64,000 nt of DNA from Stenopsyche tienmushanensis. Its lineage: Eukaryota; Arthropoda; Insecta; Trichoptera; Stenopsychidae. Below, piece by piece: positions 51,401 to 64,000 of the stretch. A model generated the notes under the pieces. It saw nothing but the letters and a program-made list of their open reading frames with translations, ran no database searches and had not been told where the DNA came from. Made by a program: the position numbers and the translations under genes. Position 1 is the stretch's first letter. Every line of letters starts with the position of its first letter. The stretch lies in assembly GCA_008973525.1 (NCBI GenBank), contig WACJ01000107.1, positions 372,001 to 436,000 of the forward strand, written 5' to 3'.

Positions 51401-54400
51401 TCAATAATGAGACATCGAAGTTTCCTGCTTCGGCCCAGGCAGCATACAGAATTGGAGCTGCGTGACCCTAAAATAGAAGCATTTTTATATGAATGAAACG
51501 TATTACGCCGAGAAATATTAATACAATTAATTTTGGAATTATTGTCACAAATATCTTCTGAAATATATTTATAAAAAACCTTGACAATGCATTTCCTAAA
51601 TGTTCATTTAAGTGGTCATCTCACTTTGACGGTCCAAAATATAAGCAATTTTTAAACACTTTTTTCACAGTAAATACACCGTATAATGGAATTAATCTTT
51701 TTGAGATTTATTATGGCACTTTTATATAATACTAAAAAAATTAATTCGTAATTAAAAAAAATATATATTATATCGTTTTTAAAACATCAAAATGACATGC
51801 CAAAAAAGATGCAAGTCCACGGTGTGGAACAATTTTTTCATTCAGGCTTATCTGAAACAAAGTCAAAAAGACTCTTAATCTATAAGTGTGTCGCTATCGT
51901 ACTATCGTCGTATTTTGTTTAAAAGTAACAAAATGGCACTGGTTTGAAAAAAAGTTTGGTAAAAAAGACCTTTTTTGGGAGTATTTTTTAATGTAAAACG
52001 TAAGATAAAATAAACGTTTTGGCCTGGTTTTGTGAACTGCCATAGACATTTATGTGTAAAATAAGCTCGTAAAATTTCAGATCAATCGGCGATTTGGTTT
52101 CTCAAAATTCTTTCCACACCGCATGCAAAAATGTCATTTCGAGAAAAACGCATTTAAAGTTTTAAGTACTAAAAAATTCTTGAAAAGGGAAATATATTAC
52201 TAATCTGCGATTCTAGCTTTATAAAACAATTCTTCAGCTAGCTCAACCTCTTCTTTTTTGGCTGATCTGGCATCTCTGTGAGCTGTTCTAGCTTATTTAG
52301 AATTCTTCGTTGCGAGTCTCTACGAAACGCAATGCATCTTTTTATCCATTATTTTTAAAATAGGTTTAAATACTTTGCAGTATTTGTTGCGATTTCTAAT
52401 ATTTTATTATATATTATATTTATTTATATTAAATATTATTTATGTGCCCTTACTTTCCATTTGCTTATTCGCCTTTTTTAAATCTGTTTTAACATTTTTT
52501 TGATTTCATTTGCTCTTTACTAGAACAAAGATAAGAAAGACCCCTAATGGAAACCTCTGGCTTGCAAAGGCAAAAGACGGAGTGATTGCATCGAGCGCAT
52601 TTAGCAAATTAGCTGTAAAGCACTGAAATAATTCGAATTTCTTCACTCAAATTATGGACGACTTCCGTAGAGACATGTTCTTTCGAAAAATGCAATTTGA
52701 CGTGATAAAGTGAGATGACCCCTAAACAAAGCATCTACAAATCAACATAATAAACTAAAACTTTGGATAATTTCATTTCTCAATGATTTTCTATGTGTGC
52801 TAAAATTTAATAATCACGCTTCACGTTACATTCAAAGGATAAATACTATTATAGTGACCTTTGAAAGTATGAAACGGTCACTGGATGCGTCTCTCGGAGA
52901 AGTGACATTGTAGCGCATGGTATTGAAAAACAGCACTGACATTATATCGGCAATGGAAGCACATGATGTTGGATGTCTGCAAATAAAAAACAGATTTATC
53001 AGAGAAATAGAAATTTTAATCCATAATATCACCTGAGGAACCACCTAATAATATCATAACTAAATGGAAAAATAATGTATACTATACGCGTGGAGTTGAT
53101 AGAAAAAAAATTGACCCCAACGTTGATCTTTTATCTTATGCCGACAACTCTAGTATATAAATAAAATTTGTTTTCATAAGAGTTATCAGTTTTCCGTATC
53201 GATGTTACTATGGATGTATTGCAGTTTCAATAACAAACTTAAAAGATTGAATTTCAAGTTTGCTCAAACGTGCCTGTGTATAGATAGATGTTATTTTTCT
53301 AAAAAACATTTTAATTTATTTTAAGAGCACATGTTGAAACGTCTATCGTCTGGCTCTCGTTTGGTATTTTTATTTGTAATTCCTGAAGTAATGAATGTGC
53401 TTGAGACGAGGATACAGCTATGGTTTTATTTTCATACAATGCGATGATATCCATCACGTGTATGAAACTTTATTACAGTGTTTTATATTTCTGAATATAA
53501 TTTATATTAATTCAACTCAGCAAATCAGACAAATTCTTAATGTAAAACATTTACAGAGTAATATTTTTACACTGGGCTTAATAAATATGAACAATGACGT
53601 TACATTTCTCATCTTATCAATTAAATAAGCCGACAGATTTATGAAAATAAAACACTCAAAGGCTCTCTAAATAATTACTTGTTTCTAGTGTTATATTATC
53701 AATTATGGGCTATAGTTTGAGAGGCGTTTAGGTATTATTGGAAAATGCTGAAACGATAAGACTGTTTTTATAGATTATATTAATACTGTTCAGTTAAAAT
53801 GAAAACGTTTAAAATGTGCATAATATACCAAAGACCTAGATCTGAGGTCATTGAAATCATTGAAGTAGTGCCCCCGGGCTCTTTTATATAAATAGCTGAT
53901 AAAACACAGCAAAGTAATAAATAAAAATGGTTGTTGCACGTGTTCCTTCATATTTAAAGCAAATAAGCAATAGCTAATACGTAATCTGGGGCACTGTCAA
54001 TTAGAAAAGTGAAGGGCCCCCTAACCTCGTGTTACTTAGGGAGGTATCACCTCAAAATGACCTCTACGAATATTTTTCAAACTGAAAATCAAAAAACAAT
54101 ATCATAAACATTTCACTCGCAATTCAAAGCGGCGGCGAAAATGGCGCGAAATATTGACACTAATTGGCGCAAAGGTGAATGAAGAAACAGGGTTGTCAAA
54201 ATTGCACTCAAGCACGATTATTTAAATTTATAATTAGACATTTTTTGGCAATTAATTAATCCTTATTGAGTAACTGTTTTTAATTGACACAATAACACAC
54301 ATTAAGTAAAATAAATTAAAACCTATGTGGTTCAAAGCGAAATGATTACTGATTTTAGTCATGCATTTTGCACATTGAATGCATTTGCTCAATAATTTAA

Positions 54401-56964
54401 TAGCGAATTTCCGTTTTTTGTGTCCGGGTAAATACATAAAAATAAATATGATACAAACAGTGGCGGATTTACCTGTAGGCGCGCGCCTTGGGCCTCAAAC
54501 AGTAGGTATATTTTCATTTCTTGAAATACACGATTTGTAGAAATCGTGATTGAAGTATTCGATTTAAAAACTGGGCTTACTATCGCCTACATGCCGCGTA
54601 ATATAGAAATCGTAATAGGAAACCACGCATATCGAGATAATTGGATGCAAGAGTTAGACCCAGATCGAAAAACCGAATGAACGAGTGCTAAATCCGCTAC
54701 TGAATATAACTACATATTATATTCGACCGATGAATAATTCCCAATTTGAGATTACATTTATCATTTTTACATTGTTCCTGAAGCGCCACAGAGTGTACCC
54801 TAAGGCAAAGGTTTAATTTTAAATTCTATCCAAAAATGCTGCATCAATCTCATCAATCAATGCAAAAAGTCGAGATGAACCAATTAATATTGTATGCATG
54901 AACGTTTTGTTAAGATTTAGATACTTGAGCTTACCCAAAATAATACCCCGGAATTCCAATAAAAAAAAAGAAGTTAAATAATACTATTATGAATGCAATA
55001 CATTATATAATATTATAATGTATATTTTATTTTATAATATACGAAGATTGTTCTAAAAGTGCCCAAAAAGTGCAAAAGCTACTCGAGTTTTGAACGAGGG
55101 GAAGAAACAAGCTAGATTTTGCAACTTAAAAATAAAAAAATAGCTAAGATAGCAGAATAAATTAGTAAGATGGATAAATATATAGCTTTTAGAGAGAGTG
55201 AGGGGGGGGGGGCTCATTCGCGAACTTATTGGCGCGAGTCACCTATGTAGGTTAACCTCTGAGGAGGTTTCAGTGATCGTACAGATTATAGAATGCAGCA
55301 AAAAAGCCCTAAACGAGGACGGAGTGGCCACAAGATGTGTCCAACCAGTCCGTATTTCTGACCGCTGACATGACGAATGGACGCCTCGCGATCGGACGCC
55401 ATTAATGAACATGTTTACAGAACGATTATAAACTCTAATTACAAAACGAAGTTGTCCGAAGAAGACTGATTGGGTAGATTGTTTAAGCGATAACGAAGAA
55501 AAGAAGGATTAAATAACTTAATATATATTATTAAAACGGATAGAGTCAACCAGTGTTGATTCATGTAAAGTAGTTCCCTTGTTACGGCCCTGGGTAGAGG
55601 TTTATCAGGCAAATATACGTATTAACATAATATTACGTATTAACTTCATTGCGAATGGACGGTAGGGTCAACCAGGGGTGACATCTTATCTTAAAATTCC
55701 TATTCAAATAGTTTAATCATACTCGTCGAATTTAATCATATTTTAGCGTATTTAGACGAAAATGGGAAAACATAAAAGCGCATCATCCATGGAAAAATCT
55801 TATATGGGAAAATATCTATGTCCGATAACAGATATGGCTTCACAAGGCGACAACGATGAAAATCAGTTTACATACTCGCATATCGATTTATATCATCCAA
55901 AAATACTAGATTATATAGATGATCATGAATCTAAAAGCATTGGTTCTAGGTACACCTGTTGCATTTACATGGACTGTATGCTAGTTCTTCTTGTATTTTT
56001 TTCGAACATAAATATTTATTACCTGTAATTTGTATTAAGGTTTTGTGGCCTGATTTTCTTTAGGCGCGTCCCAAAAATATTACCTGAGCTCTTGTTACGT
56101 TTCTCTATGCCAGCATACAAACAGGTTTCGTTGTAGACTTGCACAAAAAATTGGATGCTATAAGATTCATCAACCTATATCGAAACAATTTGCAATAGAA
56201 CAAACGATTCTTTTATATTGCGATGTTGGTATTTTGAAAAGCAAATATTGAACAGCTGATTTAGCATAACGTCATTAGCCGTTTTGACTTTGAACCTATC
56301 GTATTTTTTGTTAATAATAAGAGTGAAACAGGTGTATACAGTTCAACTATGAACTCAAATAAAATATTTACGTCATCTGAAGATTTAATAGATAAAGTAT
56401 TTTAAGATAAATATTATTAATGTTAATTCCAAGCTAATAACGCCAACTACTACATGAATGTTTTTAAGTGAAATGTTTCATTTTTTAAATGCAGATGAAA
56501 AAAAATATGTTCAACCCTGACGATATTAAATTGATGGCTGCGAATGTAAAATGCCGGCGATCCCTAACAAACTGATGAATTCGATACTTATTTGAAGCGA
56601 ATTATAAAATAAATACATATTAAATTAATCATTTAATAAGAATACATTACATTTGAAAAATGTAAACGTGTATAATAATGTTACATGTACATAATTCATT
56701 ACGATTTTTGGTAGAATTATGCTACGTCTTGTAAGTTTCCAACTAGAAAGGCGAGCAAATATCAAATACAGTCGCGTTTTCGTCGGATTTTATGATAATT
56801 CAAATTAATTTAGCATGCAACAATAAGAATATTTGCAAGTGCAAAGCGGCGAGGACAACTCACCCAGATTTCGAAGCATCCGTAGACGTGATGCTATGAA
56901 TTCGAAGTTTGTTAGCTAGGTCAGTGAGGGCTTGAATATTGGGGCTCTTGTAGGCGGCAGGCAT
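48494..56964 (-). CDS. TKT: transketolase (reading frame interrupted in last two exons)
   Basis: Twelve exons from high to low: 56964-56864, 52976-52859, 51467-51250, 51172-51022, 50911-50684, 50599-50412, 50331-50260, 50176-50053, 49970-49822, 49219-49102, 48978-48745, 48667-48494. Removing three extra bases gives 623 residues, the normal length. Transketolase uses thiamine diphosphate to move two-carbon units in the pentose phosphate pathway. Landmarks: [31 protein letters not shown], the ThDP motif [11 protein letters not shown] with [40 protein letters not shown], the catalytic Glu in [20 protein letters not shown] and [11 protein letters not shown]. Exons 1-10 are intact. Exon 11 needs two single-base removals (near 48909 and 48886) and exon 12 one (near 48641). 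The start ATG at 56964 fits the family; the frame is open upstream. Confidence 0.93.
49300..49690 (+). mobile_element. Tc1/mariner-like transposase fragment in a TKT intron
   Basis: The plus-strand frame reads [46 protein letters not shown] and [10 protein letters not shown], the central DDE region of an arthropod mariner-like family also seen at 29187-29590. It stops before the second catalytic block. Confidence 0.85.
51612..52722. mobile_element. inverted-repeat DNA transposon, about 1.1 kb, in TKT intron 2
   Basis: The ends GTGGTCATCTCACTTT and (complement) GGGGTCATCTCACTTT match at 15 of 16 positions. The left flank is TTAA (51608), the right flank TAAA. The subterminal block ACGGTCCAAAATAT corresponds to ACGGTTCAAAATAT at the same place in the 39031 element, so the two are one family. 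No transposase is readable. Confidence 0.7.
52977..55761. other. TKT intron 1, left part
   Basis: Mostly AT-rich. A G-run and CG-richer patch lies at 55195-55480, and the stretch around 54000-54200 also has several CG steps. I see no coding exon in 52977-55740. Confidence 0.4.
55762..56136 (+). CDS. candidate small two-exon gene nested in TKT intron 1
   Basis: Exon 55762-55949 starts [17 protein letters not shown] in a good context (gaaaATGGG) and ends in phase 2 at a GTACAC donor. A 114-base intron ends tgattttctttag, and exon 56064-56136 continues [19 protein letters not shown] to TAG at 56134. Total 86 residues. An AG just upstream of the ATG (cattttag style) allows a 5' UTR exon. No family is recognised; it is antisense to transketolase. 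It could be a chance ORF or a transposon remnant, but the in-frame splice signals make it worth listing. Confidence 0.35.
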
Positions 56965-58832
56965 GGTGAAAATGTCTGTATTTAGAGTTTGACGTGCAGA
57001 ATCAAATGGAGACAGCGAATGACGCCAACCGATTCGACCGAAGGTTAAAAAGGTTATAATCGGACGACTCCAGTTCCAGCGGAGAATGGAGGGGCAAATT
57101 GCCGGTACCACGTGGTGTCTTTTTCAAACATCACAAGCGGTCGTAAAAAAACAAATTGCGACCCAATCGATTTGACAGCTTGATGCATGTAAAAAGACGA
57201 AAACATTAAATATTGCATAATTTCACATCGATCAAGGATTAAATGAAAAACGATAAAATAGAAAATATTTTTAATAAGTCAAAAAAAGAATAATACATTT
57301 TTTTAATTATAGTTTCAGTTTTTTATGTTGTAATTGATTATTCTAAAATATTATATACTATAAAATATTAATGAGTGTGCACTTGAATCTAAAAAATTTA
57401 CACAAAGAATAAAAATTATTTAGATGGATAGAATTTAACGACGATGAATATTTTATCGAGTTTTCACTTTTTGTCCGTTTTTTTAAGTGTCGGTTTTACG
57501 CAGTGCTTGTGGCCTAATATAGATTCAAAACAAATGCAGTTTTCACGGAATAAATCTAATCAGTTTTAAATAATAAGTTTGAAAACACAAATAGCTGATT
57601 AGTTTTAAAATGATGAGCAATGAGATCTGAAGATTTAGATTTTGGAAGCGGTTTGTCCCTATTTCTATTCACCAAAATTCGTTCTAATGTTAGTGAATGA
57701 AAAGATGATGCTGGGAGCATGACATTGATTTTTTCATTATATTTTTTTAATGATTAAATGGGGTTCACATATGAAACTTTCTTCAGCTTTTAATAAATGT
57801 TCTCGACCTGATTGGTCTTCTATTTTGCTAAAAAACAAAGCTGAGAACATATGAATATGTAATGTTTTATATTCATTTGACTATTATTAACTAACATCTA
57901 ATCATAACTCATGTGACTCAAGACTTTTACATCTGAAATGTATAGTAATGTATAATAGAAATACTATTTGAGTAGTATATAAAGAAGCTTGAACACTGCA
58001 GATAAAAATGTTATAGTGTAAAATTTGATGGAAATATGAGTATATTCAAGAATAATCAACAACAATTTATAACTGTGTTTTGTATGAATCGACAGGTAAG
58101 TCTTTGCATTTTGTTAATTGTTGCATTTATAACGCCTGTGAAAATAAAATTTCTACATGTCAACAATTTCCAAGAAATAAACAGGAATTTAAAAGAAGCA
58201 CGCTAAATACTTTATGTGTCATGTCCTTAAACGTAACCTGTGCATATAAATTTTATGAATAAATCACAATATTAAACCCAAAAATGATATTTACATATAA
58301 TAGAATCAATGTATATTCATTGGGGCCTTGTAATTTAACCAATATACCATTAAAAGCAGAAAATATCAACTTTTTCATAGCATAATTTAAACTTCCATAA
58401 TAGAAACATTTTTATGTGTAGGAAAATTATTTTATCTTGAATACGTCTGATTTAAAACAGTTCAATTACCAATTGTAACAATAGTCAATTTATTAAATGT
58501 ATATTAGATAGCTCAATATAGCAAGATTAATATAATTTTATTACATTGTTTTATTAATATTTGAACCGAGCTTTGAATATTTCAATTTAGCTAATGATAT
58601 TCATGATGTTTTAATACCTCGTCAGAGTGTTTTGCATTCAATAAGGAATATGGATTAGATTTTGTTTTGAAATGTGCATATTTATTCAAAACGATAACAG
58701 TCAGGAATGTTTGTGTAATTTTCAAATTATATCATTTGTATTAAATTCATTGTATAACGAAGTTGGTTTTAATTGCAATGTGAAGTTATTGTAGAAAATA
58801 TTTTAGTTTCAAAAGACGTTTTAAATAATAGA
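56965..58832. promoter_or_regulatory. divergent TKT-P450 promoter region with P450 5' UTR exon
   Basis: TATATAAAG at 57976-57984 is a well-placed TATA box. About 30 bases downstream a plus-strand transcript would start, and CAG|GTAAGT at 58093-58097 is a perfect donor. An acceptor (attgtag, ending 58794) lies 38 bases before the P450 ATG, so a short untranslated first exon (about 58005-58095) is likely. The left part holds the TKT promoter. AT-rich otherwise, with no other gene seen. Confidence 0.5.
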
Positions 58833-61800
58833 ATGGCTATCATTTTTAAATACATTCAGAAACATTATCCGTGGTTAACAGTTGGCTTAGTAACGAGTAC
58901 CGTATTTTATTCACTCTTAATATCGGTGATAATCAAATTGCTATGGAGCAAAAGAAAGCAGTATTTGCTTTCGTTAAAATTACCAGGTCCTATTGCCCTT
59001 CCGTTTGTAGGATGTTTGTATTCAATGAAAAAAGCTTGGGGGTTTGAAAGTATATTATTAAATCTAAATCAAAATAAAATACTCTATTTTTGTACACAAA
59101 TGTATAAATTAATTTATTTTTAGGTGCATTCAATATAATATTTCAAGATGCATTAAAATATTCAACACCTTTTAGAGTTTGGCTTGGATCATGTCTCCTT
59201 GTGGTTGTTTCAAATCCTGACGATATCGGGGTATGTATAATATTTTAATTATAAATGTATGAAAAATAAGTGAAACATAATTGTAATTAATGATGAAAAT
59301 AATGAAATTATTATCTGCAATTTCAGAAGATTTTAGTGGAAAATCATATACCATTGAAGCCCAAATTCTATTTTTTCTGGTCAGAAGGCTTAGGAAATGG
59401 ACTTTTAACGGGTAGAGGTATGTGTTAATTAAATTACATATGAAATATGGTTATTAAAATTTTCTATAAATTCATTCATCAAGGTTTTGAATTAGAAGAT
59501 AATTTAATAGTTATGCATCTTAGGGATTATTTCAAAGTTAAGAATGCAATTTGTGACTGATTTACTGTGATCTTTTAAAGCGATAAGCTCGGTCAATTGC
59601 TCAGTGATTTGCTAAGCTTAGAAAAACAAAGAGGAGATGAGCTAGAAAACAGCAACAGTATAAAAAAAGGATCTCATTTCATTCCAGAAACGTTCAGTAG
59701 GTTTGGAAGTCGTCGAATTGAAAAACCTGGCGATGGAATGATTTGTCCAACGCCTCGTGATCCATTTCTGCTGATTCATTTTTATTAATCCTTCTGTCAA
59801 TGAATGTTTCTATTGCCTCCCGTCAGTGAAAGTGGTCTGAATGGAGCCTCATACATTTTGTATGTATGGGCCAAAACTTATCATTCATTTACGCTTTTAT
59901 GGCATGTTTAAAATGGCTGGTTATACTATTGATAAACTGGTTCCTTGCAGTTCTTATATACAAAAAGGAGTTTTCTTTGAAGCTTGTCAAAGAACAGAAC
60001 AACAAGAACTTTTTTAAAGCGAGTAGAGCAAGCTGTGTGCCAACAAATCAGCAATTCTAGCTTTGTATAAACAGAGCTTACTATGTTTTTAAGCTATTTT
60101 TAGCTCAAAACGGAACTAGAAATACTACCCTCCTAGCGTTTGCAGCACCATCTTCGAAGAAATGCCAAAAATGCACACCAAACAGCAACTTATTTTGGAC
60201 ATAGACATCTTTTCTGAATAATATGAAGATTTTCATCTACTCAGATATGACAAATTTGCTTATTGACGAATCCATCCATTGTGCTTGAAAATAACGGATC
60301 TGCCCATTGTTGAAATTATACTACTTTCTACTAAAACAAAATGACTTACATGATTTGAAAAGATGTCACGTGTAAACATTATACAGTGCTGACATCCAAG
60401 CGTTTTATTTTTTGTTACAGGCGGTAAAACGTGGAATAAACACAAAAAAATATTACATACAACGTTCAGTACTGATGTTCTCAAGTCTTATCCGTCTTCC
60501 ATTAATAAATATTGTTCAATACTGGTAGATAAAATTTGCAAAACGGATTTAATAGATATCGAAATATTTATCAAGCGATTTTGCAGCGATGTTATTGCTG
60601 GTGAGTTATAGAAGCTTTAACTTGACTATTAGAATCTTTTATATTCATTAATTAACTTAACATGAAATATTAGAATATTTATACAAATGACTACTTTATT
60701 TAGGAACTTTATTGAAAGATAACCGAAGCAATTTTCAAGAAGGACATTTGGATCACATTTTGAAATCGATTGCAGAGTAAGTTAGTGACATTAGTGAAGA
60801 TTGTTTTAAAATGTATAATATATTAATCGTTATATAATTTTAAGAGTCCGTATGGGTGTTCATGAAAGGATAACTAAATTTTGGCTTCATTCTAACTTTT
60901 TATTTACCAAGTCAGAATGCCATCGAAAACTTCAAAAGCATCGTGCAGTAGTTGAAAAATATTTTACTGAATTTTTGGACGAGAAAAAAGCAGAATTCTT
61001 TGAAAAGAAGACACAATCCAAGATAAATGGTATTTGGATATTTTAAATTATTTTATAAAATACAAATTGTAACGTTTGAATTATAATACTGGTAAAAGTG
61101 TTTTTTTTTTTAATACGACATGGCTTCACATTTAAAGCGCTTTAAATATTTATGACGAGTAAGGGTGTTGTCTATCATGAATATTTAAAGAGGTATCCTT
61201 CATAGGTAAAAGATCAACAAGTTTGAACTACTCTATTCGTGTCAACTTATTGATATGATTATGTATTTTTGAGCATAATAATAGATGAAAACTTGTCATA
61301 ATAAATGCTTTAGATATTCAAACACCAATCGATGCATTGATAGAAGCGCAACATCGAGGAACAAGTCTCGACGACGATGAAATAATTGAAGAAATTATGA
61401 ACATTTATTACGCAGTTAGTATATAAGTATACAATCAATATAAATATATGAAAACTTATAATGATTTTAAATTACTGTTTATATTTTAGGGAATGGAAAA
61501 AACTTCCTCGGTTCTATCGTTTTTTATTTTAATGATGGGAATGCATAAATCTTGTCAAGACCGTCTTTTCAACGAAATATATAATCATTACAAAGACGAC
61601 ACAGATGCGAATGTTAATTCAGAAGATCTCAAAACGCTGCCATATCTTGATTTGTGTTTTAAAGAAGTACTAAGAATGTTTCCACCCGGTGCATATATAT
61701 TTAGGGAGACGAGCAATGATATTGTTTTGAAATCAAGTATGCTTTATTACACTTTTTAGATTGGTCTTTTTAGCGCAATTCCGGAAGAATAAAATTCAGC

Positions 61801-62867
61801 CAGTTTTGATATAAAATTACCACTTTTAAAATTTCTTATTGTGAACAATAAATCTCCCTCGTTATGGTTTGCCATATGGAAAGATTTCACGGTAAATTAT
61901 CCCTCTGGAGTCCCACTATACGTTTAAAAGAGATTTTTTACAGTTAGACCCGGTTGAGGGGTTGGATTCTTTACCAGCCCCTTTGAAAGCCACTGTCTTG
62001 CGTTTTTGATTTGAGTACAACATCCATTTTTCATCTCCAGTCACAAGATAAAAATGGTTGTTTCTTCTTTTTATCGACTAAATCATGATACGTACTCGCG
62101 TGCACCGCCTTGATTTTATCATTAATGTCGTGCGGTATCCACACCTCTTTCCTCTTTTTTTTCAAGTATATTTGAATAGTTTTCTGGAAGTATCCGAACT
62201 TGTCTGTTAATTCTTGTATAGTCTATGTTGGATTTGATTCAATTTCAGCGCGCAGGAAATCGTCATCCATCGTCGTCGGATATTATTTTCTAAATTAAAA
62301 TTTCACTTTTAAAATGTTTAAACCATCTCTAGCATTGAAAAACAGTTAAATATTCTCCAAGTATATTACCAATATTTCCAATATTTTCAGTTGCGGTTGT
62401 TGCATTATTTTGTTGAAGATATTCGTATAATATTTGTAATATATGCTGTGTTTTGCAGAAAAAGTTACAATTCCAGTGGGAACTGTTGTGGCAATTCCAA
62501 CGTATAATATATGTACTAACGAAGCGTACTGGGAAAATCCGATGACGTTTAATCCGGAAAGATTTAACGTTGAAAGGAATAAATTTACATTTTTTCCATT
62601 TTGTGCTGGACCGAGAGCATGCATTGGTATGTTGATATCTTTTGATGAAATTATTGAGATTTTTACATTGTTATGGTAATTTTTGGCTAAATGTTATTTT
62701 TAGGAGAGAATTTAGGTTCTGACGTTGTCAAAATTTGTATGGTGTATTTAATAAGAAAATTTGAATTTTATTCTACTTGGAAGATGGAAGACTTGCCTTT
62801 GTCATTGGAAATGAGTATTAGATCTTCGAGGGGTTATGAAGTTTCTGTAACAAAACGAAAATATTGA
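58833..62867 (+). CDS. CYP4-like cytochrome P450 monooxygenase
   Basis: Ten exons: 58833-59049, 59124-59230, 59327-59417, 60421-60600, 60704-60776, 60845-61029, 61314-61414, 61490-61736, 62459-62626, 62704-62867, giving 510 residues in consistent phase. It has an N-terminal membrane anchor (LVTSTVFYSLLISVIIKLL) and a proline hinge (KLPGPIALPFVG). The I-helix oxygen motif is AGMEKTS (about 318-324), the ExxR motif EVLR (377-380), the PERF motif NPERF, and the heme loop FCAGPRACIG holds the axial Cys near 455. Such enzymes oxidise fatty acids, hormones or xenobiotics at the ER with P450 reductase. The C-helix WxxxR motif reads WNKHK, with Lys for Arg. Subfamily is not assignable by eye. A possible AATAAA lies near 62907. 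Confidence 0.93.
59418..60420. repeat. P450 intron 3 with repeat C-related and other old insertions
   Basis: Positions 59885-59945 are the reverse complement of 36800-36860 (repeat C neighbourhood). The rest of this 1 kb intron looks transposon-derived but has no named motif. The short frames at 59597-59788 and 59866-60060 are not P450 exons, since flanking exons join directly in phase 1. Confidence 0.55.
61780..62290 (-). mobile_element. mariner transposase relic in P450 intron 8
   Basis: The minus strand reads DDDFLRAEIESNPT, IQELTDKFGY, WIPHDINDKIKA and HDLVDKKKKQPFLSCDWR, the helix-turn-helix and early catalytic region of a mariner transposase, broken by stops. Confidence 0.8.
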
Positions 62868-64000
62868 ACTCAACTGATTTATAATTGAAGTGATATTGAA
62901 CAAAATTAATAAATACATCCTTTTGATTGTTTTATTTATATATGCATACTTTTTACAATATTAACATTGAGAAATATTTAAATAATTGAGAACAATAAAA
63001 GACTGCTAAGCAAATATTCGTTTAGATTGTATTAGGGAAAGTAATCTGTTTGTTATAGTTCTCACAATTTATAAAAAAGTATTTACACTCTCTAAAATAC
63101 ATTTCTCATCATTATTGACTGTTGTTTTTCAACTTTTCTCCTGATCATTAATCTAGTTTTGAATTTAAATATTTACCGAGGTGATTTTTTATTTCAGTTT
63201 AATTCTTTTTTATCCTTGATTCTTATAAGGGTTTATATTATCATAGTACGGTTTTATTCGTTTTTTAATCCGATTTCAATCTTCAAGATTGAAATCAAAG
63301 ATTAGTTTAATCATTCAGATCGTTGATGATTATTTTGTCTGATTTAAAAAATAATAACTTAATTAAGGTTTTGGAACATTACAATTAATATTCAAAAAGA
63401 CTGCAAATAATTATTCAATCTTCATTATTTACAAAGTTTACAATATCAACTAGTTTTCAGAGCTTATTACAATTTCTGCTTTGTGGACAATGGACATTAT
63501 CAATACTTGATTGTCGATTTGATTCAAGAATTTATATTGTTTTAAACAAAATCGTCCAGTGACAGAGTCATTCATTTTTTACACAACCTCTGACATTTTT
63601 GTCCTAATCAAAATTGATAGTATGATTTATCTGCTTTATAAACATATTAATAAAATAATTATGAAAGATATACTTTCTTGAAACAAATAAAACTCTTACA
63701 AGCAAACAATATTACAATTTGCAATGATTTTAGGCTGATAAAACAAAAGTGCAAAAAAAAATATCAAGACCATTATATGACTATGTACTATCAGAATGAA
63801 TAACAATTAATTTTTTTTTAAATTTAAATTGGTCTTAAAAACGCAATATTTGTGCGCATGCAAATTTTTTAAAATTTAAATGCATATAAAAGTGTGTAGA
63901 TATTTCCACGCGAAATTTTCTTGGAAATGAATTCTCAATAAATATACATATATAGACGTGAACACATGACTATATGAAATCCATGAATTGATTTTTATTC
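62868..64000. other. right-hand AT-rich flank
   Basis: P450 3' UTR followed by AT-rich DNA. No ORF, repeat or RNA gene was recognised to the end of the window. Confidence 0.5.

Noticed and set aside
58080..58262. 60-codon ORF upstream of the P450
   Set aside because: It crosses a perfect donor (CAG|GTAAGT at 58096), so it is better read as the end of an untranslated exon plus intron.
1..64000. CRISPR arrays, bacterial operons, riboswitches, integrons
   Set aside because: The DNA is an intron-rich animal locus; no array of regular short repeats and spacers or prokaryotic gene layout is present.
1..64000. tRNA or rRNA genes
   Set aside because: No convincing cloverleaf with A and B boxes or rRNA segment was noticed by eye; a covariance-model scan would be decisive.

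Overview
This is AT-rich insect nuclear DNA. The genes have many small phase-consistent GT-AG introns, the encoded proteins are typical animal ones, and transposon debris fills introns and spacers (Jockey and RTE-like LINEs, Tc1/mariner, piggyBac, Helitron-like ends, SINE-like repeats). The order of insect cannot be fixed from the sequence alone. Identifications come from reading conserved motifs by eye; no database search was run.

Layout from left to right: (1) the last two exons of a mitochondrial CLPB/Skd3 disaggregase (+, 206-910); (2) TMEM214 (+, 2236-13490, ten exons, a 5.4 kb intron 7 with a CpG-rich block and a possible internal first exon); (3) TATDN1 nuclease (-, 14053-16190, five exons), tail-to-tail with TMEM214; (4) NGLY1/PNGase (+, 17130-20614, eight exons, no PUB domain found), head-to-head with TATDN1; (5) a TTF1-like Myb factor (-, 21252-24878, seven exons) with 98-residue tandem repeats; (6) an unrecognised disordered protein of about 1000 residues (+, 26484-31226), head-to-head with the TTF1-like gene; (7) the microtubule plus-end protein EB1 (-, 36346-42004) with a duplicated CH-domain exon and a cassette exon; (8) a 6.5 kb transposon-rich spacer with decayed piggyBac and mariner copies and CpG-rich blocks; (9) transketolase (-, 48494-56964, twelve exons) with a candidate small gene nested antisense in intron 1; (10) a CYP4-like cytochrome P450 (+, 58833-62867, ten exons), head-to-head with transketolase.

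The genes are unrelated housekeeping functions (proteostasis, ER membrane, DNA metabolism, glycoprotein turnover, rDNA transcription, cytoskeleton, pentose phosphate pathway, oxidative metabolism). They show no pathway clustering; the arrangement is ordinary insect gene packing with shared intergenic promoters between divergent pairs.

What stands out: two mutually exclusive-looking EB1 exons; a likely internal promoter inside TMEM214; the TTF1-like repeat array; two TTAA-flanked inverted-repeat elements of one family; and single-base insertions that break the TTF1-like gene (one) and transketolase (three), with a possible fifth in the orphan gene. In all of these flanking exons and codons are intact, which points to uncorrected assembly insertions rather than dead genes.
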